Assembly: GCA_004352715.1 (NCBI GenBank)
Contig: SCFE01000061.1
Span: forward strand, 1,850,644 to 1,875,975
Direction: 5' to 3'
Length of the DNA: 25,332 nt
Origin: Hofstenia miamia
Taxonomy: Eukaryota > Xenacoelomorpha > Acoela
This document shows positions 9,771 through 18,800 of this stretch, piece after piece; within the stretch, counting starts at the first letter, position 1; each line of letters starts with the position of its first letter. The translations under genes and the position numbers were made by a program. The notes beneath the pieces are model-generated. The model was not told where the DNA came from and searched no databases. It saw only the letters and a list, made by a program, of their open reading frames with translations.

Positions 9771-10156
9771 AATTTTACGTAATTTAATTCAGCGGGACAA
9801 AGTTTCCTGCTAAAAAATTGAATGGGGCATTCAATGCTGTCGATGATTTGACTGAGTGCGGCACCTATGGCGGCTGAACTGGCATCGCAGTCGAGAATAA
9901 ATTCTTTGGAGAAATTCAGGTGTATTCAGGCTAGGCAGTTGTTGTAACTCTATTTTTAATTTGTCTAGTTCTTGCTGGTAGTCCCATGTCCATGTAAAGG
10001 GTGTTTTACTCTTGAGTAAGTTAGATAAATAGGTGGTTTTTTCAGCAATATTCGGTATGAATATCTGGTAGTAATTGAAGAACCCTAACATGCGTTGTAC
10101 ATCTTTTTTATTGTTTTGAGCGGTGATATGTTTAATTACTTCGTGAGCGTCCTTTC
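9771..10156 (-). pseudogene. RT end and RNase H domain of gypsy pol
   Basis: From 10156 downward the frame reads the RT connection region with VQRMLGFFNYYQIFIP, then TPFTWTWDYQQELDKLK. After a frameshift near 9910 comes the RNase H start FILDCDASSAAIGAAL with its first catalytic Asp, then PIQFFSRKL and AELNY. This order (RT thumb, tether, RNase H) is standard for Ty3/gypsy pol. The domain stops after the AELNY motif at about 9771, where the hAT-derived sequence takes over. The remaining RNase H residues are missing. Confidence 0.85.
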
Positions 10157-11208
10157 TTAACCTCTTCAGTGGCGCTATATGTTAAGATATTAATAGAGCC
10201 TTCAAATAAGGAATATAAGCAAATATCATAACAATAAATATATGCTTCAATTTTTGAAAATGTATTTTAATTAGATCAAAAGTTATTAATTAGTACAAAA
10301 TTATGTACCTGGACCTTGAATACACATCTTTGAGCCATTTTCAATTCCAAAATGAATTTTAATATATCAAATTAAATGCAAAATAAAGCTAAACAACATG
10401 TTTATTAGTTGTTCAAGCAACATTAAAATCTAAAAAGCAATTTTGGTTTTGTTTAAACAGAAAAATATTGCACTTAGCATACTTAAATGGTGATATTTTT
10501 CCACAATTTGGATGTCGGCATTTTTGTGGCTTTTCTAAGGGTAATTTCCAGTGGCCATAGCCATCATAAGTGTATGTGTGCATGCATGCATTAGGAATGA
10601 AAAACCAAAGGTAGACTGGAGCTAAAAATGTAGACATAGGTCCTGCTCATTTAATTGTGACCAAATTTTTTCAATATTTAGTTCAAGTATAATCTGGTCC
10701 AGCCCAGTCCCGTCCATGTCAAATTTCTATAAATTTTTTATTAATAATTGAGTTGCTGGAAGCTATAAAGGAAGAAAAAACTGAAATAAAAAGTTTTCAA
10801 ACATTTCTCCAAAATCTCAATACAAGACCAAGGTGCATAATTATGTACTAATCGAATTACTTAATGTATGCTGCTCTAAACTTAGTATTTATAAACCTTT
10901 TTGGTATTTGGTTAAGTATATGCAATGTGTTTTATAAATTTAATGATTTTTTTTGCTTTCTATATTATATAAAAAGCTATACAGAAGAAACATATGCCAT
11001 TCTTTGCACTTCATTTTAACAGAACAGTTGCAGATGAAATGGTTAAATACTACAACAATTTGCGAGAAACGTTAATATTGACGCTTACATATCGCTAAAG
11101 AGTGTTCACCACATATATTAACTTTACTACAAAATATTTACTGTAATTGATTTAAATTGCAAATATTAATTGGAACAAAATTATGTACACGGCCACTGAA
11201 GAGGTTAA
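10157..11208 (-). mobile_element. Short piggyBac element inserted at a TTAA in gypsy pol
   Basis: TTAA at 10157-10160 and 11205-11208 flank a perfect 13-bp inverted repeat: CCTCTTCAGTGGC at 10161-10173 and its complement at 11192-11204. TTAA target duplication is specific to the piggyBac superfamily. If the element and one TTAA are removed, the pol frame reads on from ITLR into KDAHEVIKH without a break, showing a precise insertion into a coding TTAA. The motif AAATTATGTAC or close variants occur near both ends (about 10300 and 11177). Inside, only a transposase C-terminus (10413-10637) is recognisable. At 1.05 kb the element is an internally deleted derivative. Confidence 0.93.
10413..10637 (-). 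pseudogene. piggyBac transposase C-terminal cysteine-rich domain
   Basis: The 74-residue minus-strand frame contains KPQKCRHPNCGK followed by YAKCNIFL and QNQNCFLDF. Cys pairs followed by NCF and DF (usually DFH) are the signature of the C-terminal zinc-binding domain of piggyBac transposases, which binds the terminal repeats. The rest of the transposase, including the catalytic Asp residues, is absent. Expected partner residues are partly changed (for example LF where LC is usual), so this is a remnant. The terminal repeats and TTAA sites around it support the assignment. Confidence 0.8.
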
Positions 11209-11850
11209 CGTGATTTTGTCTTTTTGTATCTGCCTGTTAAAGGAATTTTTAAATTCGTACCTTTCTTGAGTTTTAACGTCAATAATTTAAAGAGATATAT
11301 GTTTTTTTTCTTCTCATATTTTTTCGCGGCCGTCGAGGTGATCAGCAATGGTTTTGGAAGCAACTAGTATATCGTCGATATAGGCGGCAATTCCTTCGTC
11401 TAGTTGATGGTTGTCATTTTGGAGAACTTTCGTTACGTATCGCTGAAACGTAGCTGGGGCGTTGCATAGCCAGAAGGCCATATAAAGCCATTTGAACAGG
11501 CCATATAGTGTTATGAAGGCCGTTTTTTCAATGTCTCTTTTACGCATTGGCACTTGCAAGTACGCTTTGCAGAGGTCTAGCGTTGTGAAGAAAGAATTCT
11601 TGCAGGATGGGTATAAAATTTGGTCAATGTGAGGAAGAGGAAAGGCGTCCTTTTTTGTAATGTTATTCAACTTTCTGAAGTCAATGAATAAGCGGTATTT
11701 GTCATTTTGTTTTATGAAAACAGTAGGTGAAGCTTTTAGATGGTTGGATAATTCCGTTGTTGAGTATTTCGGTAATTATCATGGAAAAATATTATTGTTT
11801 TAAGTGTTCTGGTACAGGACGAACAGGTTGGCGAATTGATATGTTATTTA
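11209..11850 (-). pseudogene. Reverse transcriptase domain of gypsy pol
   Basis: The open segment 11314-11670 and its upstream continuation to about 11840 give the RT fingers and palm: YRLFIDFRKLNN, DAFPLPHIDQIL, FFTTLDLCKAYLQVPM, FNAPATFQR in the altered form LCNAPATFQR, and the active-site YIDD at 11371-11382. The order and spacing match Ty3/gypsy RT. Frameshifts lie near 11670-11690 and after 11314. The thumb continues to 11209, where the piggyBac element interrupts it, and resumes at 10156. The catalytic Asp pair is still present, but the frame is not. Confidence 0.9.
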
Positions 11851-12297
11851 TGGTATCAACACTAATCGTGTTGAAATTTAATACAGACTGATGTTTATGT
11901 AGGATGGCATTGAGTGAGTCAATCTTGCTGTTGGTTAAGTTAAGTGAGGGTGCGACGTTGTTGTTATTTCAGGTATAGGTTGATTTGGTGATGGATCATC
12001 GACGAGTTCTAATGAAAGCACAGGTTTTGATTTTTTATTTACTGCTGTTATTAATGGTGTTGCGGATATTGTTGTTATCAGGTGTAATTTTTAATAACTT
12101 ATTACTTTTATTTAAGATGGCAGTTGTGACAGTGTTATTTTTACATTGAAGGATGGATGCTATAATAACGACTTTGTTAGCATTGAAGCCGTGCTGGCTG
12201 TTAATGACGATATCAGTTGACAGTGGTTTGTTTGTGCTGAGCGTAATAAAACGCCAGGTGAAAGATTCGATTGTTATTGTTTCTGTTGGTCGTAGAG

Positions 12298-12640
12298 TTA
12301 TAGATCGCGAATCGATTGTTTGGAGGTGAGTGGTAATATCTTGTTATTGGGATCGATAGTTAACGTTTTGTTCATGAAGTTTATAATACATTGGCATTTT
12401 TCCAGGAAGTCTTTGCCGAGTATTACCTCGTAACGTAAGGTGTAGTTGGTTGTATCAACTACTAGGACATCATAAGTAAATTTATTATTTGAAATGGTAA
12501 ATTGCAGATTTTTTATAAGTCCCTTCGTATCGAGGTAGTCACCCGAGGCGTTGATTAGATGGTGGTTGTGAGATGTAATATTAGGTGTCATCAATGATGG
12601 ATACAGAGGCTCCACTGTCAACGGTGGCTTGCATGATTAT
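12298..12640 (-). pseudogene. Aspartic protease domain of gypsy pol
   Basis: The minus strand around 12600-12640 reads the retropepsin active-site motif VDSGASVSI (catalytic Asp codon 12617-12619). A frame change follows near 12590, and the open segment down to 12298 contains the flap region and the ILGKDFL motif that closes the retropepsin fold. The domain lies between the gag zinc knuckle and RT, as expected. Separate frames for the active site and the C-terminal half show decay. The stretch 11850-12297 is the linker to RT and has no recognisable domain. Confidence 0.8.
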
Positions 12641-12795
12641 GCTGGTAGGGGATTTTTATGTAAGTTAGTTGTTACTAGTACTGTTCCTGCTTGACTGGGA
12701 GTCGGCGCTCTTAATAGTTTAAATCTTCCTCGGATTCCGAGTCGGATTTGTAGATATTGCTATCATCTGGGTAATAGCACTCATCGTTTGCAATA

Positions 12796-12837
12796 ACAAT
12801 TGGTTTTTATGTGACTGCATTGACCAAAATGATTACA
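12796..12837 (-). pseudogene. Degenerate CCHC zinc knuckle of gag
   Basis: The minus strand reads CNHFGQCSHIKTNC, which has the 14-residue spacing of a retroviral CCHC knuckle (C-X2-C-X4-H-X4-C). The second Cys is replaced by Phe, a change one base away from Cys. A Lys-rich stretch precedes it, and the protease lies about 180 bases downstream. The rest of gag is not visible upstream of about 12975. Short motif, so moderate confidence. Confidence 0.6.
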
Positions 12838-13011
12838 ATGTATTTTGTTTAGATTGATTGTTTTTAGTGATTTTTTGGAAGATGGTGGTTCGACCCGTAG
12901 GCATAAACCGGTGTGAACATGCACGAGAACATTCGACCCGGCCAATACCGGAGCCAAGTGTAACCGGTAGAACATTTTTCAAAGTCTAGTTAAATATATA
13001 CATGAAAAATG

Positions 13012-13012
<1 letters not shown>

Positions 13013-13095
<83 letters not shown>
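13013..13095. repeat. (AT)n microsatellite
   Basis: About 80 bases of AT dinucleotide with a few interruptions. It lies just outside the last retroelement sequence and may mark the old left boundary of the host intron. Confidence 0.95.
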
Positions 13096-13099
<4 letters not shown>

Positions 13100-13320
13100 A
13101 TATATAATCATCATTACTTAAACCTCAATTTTCATGCCCACAACCATATCTGAAATCCCATTCAAAGGATTTCATCTATGTATATATTTTACGGGGGTGG
13201 CATGCGTTATTTGGACGTTTGAGAAGAATGCGATTGTGTTTATGAAATTTGTACATTATTGGAGATCAACTCTATGTATGTTTTCATATGGTAAAACGGC
13301 ATTCGATTCCCATTATGTAC

Positions 13321-13357
13321 GATATATATTGATATATATATATATATATATATATAT
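13321..13357. repeat. (TA)n microsatellite
   Basis: About 35 bases of TA dinucleotide with one G interruption near 13331. The open frames crossing it on both strands are products of the repeat. The surrounding 13100-13790 is AT-rich and I see no gene in it. Confidence 0.9.
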
Positions 13358-13789
13358 GAGCAAAAAATAGTAATGTGAGCAGCAAAAAATGGAAAATTTG
13401 GCTTATGAAAAATTTCGCTAAGAGCCATATTTTCATAAAAAAATATATTGTCTTTTTTAATTATCACTATAAAATGATTCCGCAACATCAATAAATTAAG
13501 ATGATTGAATTGTTTTTTAAAATAGGTCGAAAGTTTTGTAGCGAAATTAATATGTATTTCATAATTGCAAGATTACACTGTTAAACAAATTTTCAAAAAA
13601 AATTATGAACTTTTTTAGAATGCTATTTTTTTAGACAACTTTTATGTCCTGATTTCAAAAATAGCCTTAATTTGATAATCTAATTGTTACTTTAAAAGTT
13701 ATTAACGATTTGAAACTTTTTTATTAAAATGACAAACGTCGAAAAGTTTTAAATTATATTTTCAAATAAAGCAAAATATATACAAATGT

Positions 13790-13999
13790 TCACTCACTAT
13801 CCATTTCTATTGAATTGTATTCTTTCCAAATGTGATCAGCAAGCATATTAATGACAGATTTTCCTTTGTACCTAGCTTCCATGGTTTTTATCTGCTGATG
13901 AAAGTTTTCTCCTTGCTCTTCTGAAAGAGTCTTTCCGTTAAATTCTAAAATTGTACCAACTACCAAGTTTGTTGTGTAAATGAGTGATGGCAGAAACAA
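13790..13999 (-). pseudogene. Fragment of a mobile-element-associated protein family
   Basis: A 69-residue minus-strand frame contains LSEEQGENFHQQIKTMEARY followed by MLADHIW. This resembles a conserved segment of a protein found in many copies in arthropod and cnidarian genomes, where an EHGE-FHQDI motif is followed by MEKRYQGKW and MLADYCW. I recall that family as repeated and transposon-associated, without an assigned function. Only this segment is present; the flanks have no coding signal I can read. The identification rests on motif resemblance alone. Confidence 0.45.
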
Positions 14000-14544
14000 A
14001 GCATTAAAATGACGTTAGATGTGTCTGCAAAAATCAATTACAATGAAATTATTGGAAGTTTTGAAAACGTATCTCACTATTGAAGCTCCATTTATATTAA
14101 TCATAATAATCATAGAGTACTGAATAGTAACTGTAAATAGCCAATAAAATGTATAAAATTTGTTTGATTTGTAATATTTCTATTTTACACATTACTTAAA
14201 AGGAGAAATCTAATTTTCAAGTATATGCGTTTTATATCATTTTCCTAGCATTTATTTCGCTTTCGAAGATGTTTCAAATTAACATTGGCTGACACGACGC
14301 CCTTGTTGTTACGCTAATGACTCTAAGTGGATATGCACCTATTACTCAGTAGATTATACGAATTTACTGTGTATTGGTTTGGGCCTTGTTGTCAGTGGTG
14401 GAAAAGAAAAACATGTTAGGCCGGGCTTAGGCCGAATTATTGGTATTTAGAAATGGGCCCAATTTTAATCATTATTATTTATTTCATTTAGAATATTTAC
14501 TTTCTATTTAATTGTGAAACCCTGTTTTATTTTTGTCCCTTTAG
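14000..14544 (+). other. Sequence upstream of the first visible DHPS exon
   Basis: AT-rich, presumably intronic, ending in the pyrimidine-rich acceptor at 14531-14544 (TTTTGTCCCTTTAG). No exon encoding the DHPS N-terminus was found on the plus strand here. Confidence 0.6.
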
Positions 14545-15763
14545 TCCTTTAATCCCATTAAAAGAGAACCTACCAATTGTACTATATTTCTGGGGTTTAC
14601 CTCCAATCTAATATCGGCGGGTACTCGCGAAGTCCTATGTTATCTTGCTGAGCATAATCTTGTTGATGTGATGGTTACCACCGCTGGCGGGATAGAAGAA
14701 GATTTTATTAAATGCTTGTGTCCAACATATATTGGTCGATTTGATTTACAAGGTAATTCGCAAAATTTACTGTAATTTTATTGCCCTTTCAAGCCTTAAT
14801 ATTCTATTTAAGCAATCATACAATGGAAAGAGTTGGGAGATTACTTGGAGATTTAACTAATATTAACACTTCAGAAAATTTAGTATTTTTACGAAGAAAA
14901 CTGAAAAAACATTTAAAAGGCAAGGTTGTCCATGAGAATGTTATTCCCATGGGAATTCCATGAGATGGGACAGCACACTGTTGTGTTCCCTATGGTATTC
15001 GATACTTAATATTGTAAAATAAATTTAGGCTGAGAGTTAATATAGTCAACAAATTATGTGGTTTTGCATGTCTCTTTGTACATGTAGTCCTATTTAGTAG
15101 AGACTGAGTCTAAACTGTCAAAAATTTAATAATTTCGTATTCATATTATAACGGGAATCGCCTGGAATGGGATTGATGGGAGATGCGACAAGCATGGGAT
15201 AGGATGGCACACAAAATTATGTCCATAGACAAGCCTGTGAAAAAAGCACTTTAATTGTTAGCAGATTGGTGTTTCAGCTGCAATAGGGTGGGATTATGAA
15301 GCTATGTAAACAAATTTCCCTTCTTATTTACATTTGTAATAACCACAACATTATAAAAATGTTGATTTGTCCATTAAAATACATCACTTTATTAAGATAT
15401 GATATTGTTATCTAATTCCCCCTCCACTCGCTCTGATGATGTTGTCACTTTCTCAATCCATCGTCCCAAGAAACATCGCACCCGTTTTTCAATCGGGCTT
15501 GTATAGCTGCTAACTACATTTTGACTCTCAACCCTTCAACAGCCATTGATTTCTTTTCCCGGCCGTCGAGCTTCAAGAAATCTTTTATGTCTTTCCTATT
15601 TTCTGAGCCCTTCTCCAACATCGCCTACTCTTCTATCTGCTCCTACTTTATCTCCTGTGACTATCCTCGCTGCCGTAAAACTTGACATGTTTTTTATTTT
15701 TTGTAGTATCTGCCTTCAGCGGCTAAATATATTCTTTCACTATCATTATTATTATTATTTTTA

Positions 15764-15804
<41 letters not shown>

Positions 15805-18800
15805 TTTATAGAAGCATTGGATTTGTTTTAAGCACATTAGAATAAACTGCGCGCAAACGTTTGTGAAGCCCTCAATAAGTTAATTAAAAAATTATTTGTA
15901 AGCCAAACCTAAATTTGTAAATTTCTCATTTTTAATATCAGCTAGTTTATATTCTATGTGTCTATGTGTTATTTGTGGTGACTTTTCCCAGAAACGCAAT
16001 CAAGAATGCAATTGCCATTTAGCGGTTATATATTATTATATTATATATTATTAAAATGTGGATGTTATTTAGGAAGGGATTTGAGACGACGTGGTATTAA
16101 TCGAACAGGAAATCTTCTGGTTCCAAACAGTAACTATTGCAAATTTGAAGACTGGCTCACCCCAATCATTGACGAGATGTGTGAAGAACAAAAACAAGGA
16201 AAAATTTACACGCCTTCAAAGTTCATCGCTCGATTGGGGAAAGAAATTGACAATCCCGAATCTGTTTATTATTGGGCGTATAAAAATAACATTCCTGTTT
16301 TCTGCCCTGCGTTAACAGATGGTTCTATCGGCGACAATCTGTTCTTCTCTACACTTAAAGGACAAAATCTTATTCTTGATATCGTTGAAGATATTCGATT
16401 ATTGAACTTGCAGGTTGACTTTCATAATTTTTGCTAGACTTGTCCCAAGGACAAGCCTGTTTTAGTAAATACACAGCAAAATTTTTTATTGTATTTTTTA
16501 CATGGAGTTGTATGATCATCAATACGCCCATAATAAACATATGGTAGCATAATTTGCAAATCGGTATACATTCACTGTTCATCTGCGATTGGTTAAAAAC
16601 TTTATTGCCAGTGGCGAAGTTTAAATTTTCAATTTATTCCAGGAACGATTATATTTTGGCAGTTTATATAGTCGCGATTTACAGTAAAACTTTTTTGGTT
16701 TAATAACGTTCATTTTGATTTTTTGTTAGCTGTTTAATTCAGGTGGATAGGAGAGTGGTTCCAGCCTCGCAGAATTGTGGCTTCAAATGTTGTTCTAAGT
16801 AGGGCGTCAAATTTTTTTCACCATTTAAAACCTGAAAGACACTTCTAATCGTCCAATTTTGTGCCTATTTTTCGTAGTCCTAGGCAGCATTGACCATTTT
16901 AATTCATTTTACTATTTTCACCAGTTAAGCTATTTTCATTTAATTTAACTGATTAGTTTAAAGATTTACAAATTGAGGCTAAAAGAATAGTCAAGAGATT
17001 GTCTGCGCAAAAAAATTCTTAGCCCAAGCCAATTGCTTGTTGCAAACGTAGCTTCACGGGAGAGACAAACATGGTGCAATAAAATCAGAATTTATTAACA
17101 CTAGAAGTACCAGAGATTTTACACTACCTAGAAGTACCGAGTGGGGTCAAATTGACCCTTCCTTTTATTGATGCTTTTTACATTTTTTAAACTTCAATAA
17201 ACTTAACCGTAGACTCAGTGGAAATGGGCCATCTATTTTTTGAAATAAATCAGACTTAGGTTCGATTCCTGAGTGAGTCAAATTTCAAAAATTTCGGCAT
17301 ATCTTTAAAGTTATATTGCATACATAGTTCCAAAATGTATGACAAAACACATCATGAGCAATATTTATTTGTCGGGCTTGTATGGCATGTATTGCGTGGA
17401 CCTGCATCTTGCTTTGGTGAGAAAAAGTTGCTCATCCACAGTTATGTTGATACCCAGTCTTTAATGTCTAAGACAATTTCCGACAAAGATATGCCAAACT
17501 GCTGATATCAGAGCCAGTTTATCAGTAGTTATTGTGATCGTGTTTGTTTATAGTCAAAGCGCAGAAATTTCATTATTTCAATGAATCTGTTGCGCGCCAT
17601 GTACCTTGATTTTTGTTGCCTTGTGAGCTCCACGTGCGCAAGCAATAGCTAGAAATGCATCTAGTTCATGTAATCACACATGTTAGTCGTTTGTTTGCAA
17701 AACTCTTATAGCTTCTTCTTCGGTGCATCTTTGTATATGGCGCGCATACTTTCATCAATTAATAAACCTATTCTTTGCTAATAATATGATGTGCTTGAGC
17801 AGATGGCCCAGAAGCTTCTCTGATGACGTTGTGGCAAGATAGTCTTCCGAAATTGTTGTGATTAGGGTCCAAAAGATCCCAAATAATTCGAGCTGACGTT
17901 GCAAAGCTTGTTGTATTTTGCTGATGAACGTGATCTTCATCTGTTTCTGAATTCGTTTCAGTAGCTTCAAAATCCGAAATTTCTGAATATGATGATTCGG
18001 AAACTAGTGATTCATTATATGATGAAGATTCCCTTTCTGAATCATTACTATTGTTCGCATAATCATGAACATCTATGTGATCTGTTTCTGATTCAATATC
18101 ACTTTCTGCAACAGAATTATCTTCCTGGATATTTTGTAGCAACTCTAAAGCTTTTAGCGCAGTAACTCTTATTCGATCTGCCATTGATTGGGTATGAAAC
18201 CTTTTTCAGCAGTAGTAAATTGGCCTAGCTCTGTGTCATAAAAATCATAGGTTGCATTCACTTATACGCCTAAATTGTACTTTCAACTGCAAAATCAATG
18301 CAACCTATCAGGTTCTTGTTGCTGACAATTACTTGCTGGTTTGCACTACCAATACTTCTACAGTAGGCTTAGCAGAAATTTTCAACAACACTTTGCAGTG
18401 AGAAAATTGTACGACTCAATAGTGTGCGTGAAATCTTTGTTGAAATGCGACAGCATTTGCTAGCACAATGGAGGCGCTAATTATCTGAACTCTATTGGTT
18501 TCACAAACACACTTTGCATTTCAACAGCGATCAAAACAAAAGTAATAGTCTCCTACTGATATCACTGCAGTAGAATCATTTCAAAAATACTGCCTATACA
18601 GAAATGTTGATTGAGAGATTGTTTTTGCTAGACAATAGTGTTCACATTACCATAGAATATCATTTGGGTCAAAATGATCATTGCTGGTACTTCTAGGTAT
18701 ATCACCACATTCAAGGTAATACAAAACATATTTTTTTCTGAAACTACCATTAGCATGTTCAACTATTAAATTTAGGAAAATTCAGGAAGTTTCACGTTTC

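Larger units (their letters stand above)
5300..12860 (-). mobile_element. Decayed Ty3/gypsy (Metaviridae) retroelement, interrupted by hAT and piggyBac insertions
   Basis: Reading the minus strand from 12860 down to about 5300, the domains appear in the Ty3/gypsy order: degenerate nucleocapsid zinc knuckle (12796-12837), protease (active site near 12617), reverse transcriptase (11209-11850), RNase H (9771-10156), integrase (7420-5975), then a hydrophilic tail. Integrase after RNase H separates this from Copia elements. The coding region has many frameshifts. A piggyBac element splits RT from RNase H, and a hAT element replaces the end of RNase H and the start of integrase. Most of gag and a 5' LTR are not visible, because 12975 leads into AT repeats. 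No pair of LTRs could be matched. The element is a dead, old insertion. Confidence 0.85.

Noticed and set aside
2530-12975. Matching LTR pair around the gypsy element
   Set aside because: The GC-rich piece near 2530-2720 and the piece at 12880-12975 share only short words; I could not align them as LTRs.
13134-13491. Open frames on both strands around the TA repeat
   Set aside because: They depend on the microsatellite, overlap each other on opposite strands and have no recognisable motif. They also do not encode the missing DHPS N-terminus.
15546-15845. 99-residue plus-strand open frame with a tyrosine run
   Set aside because: The tyrosine-rich half is the translated TTA microsatellite, and the first half has no recognisable domain.
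17212-17279. tRNA-like sequence with GGTTCGATTCC B-box and a partial acceptor stem
   Set aside because: The T arm and six acceptor pairs can be drawn, but the D arm and a normal anticodon stem cannot, and it lies inside the piggyBac element. Probably chance.
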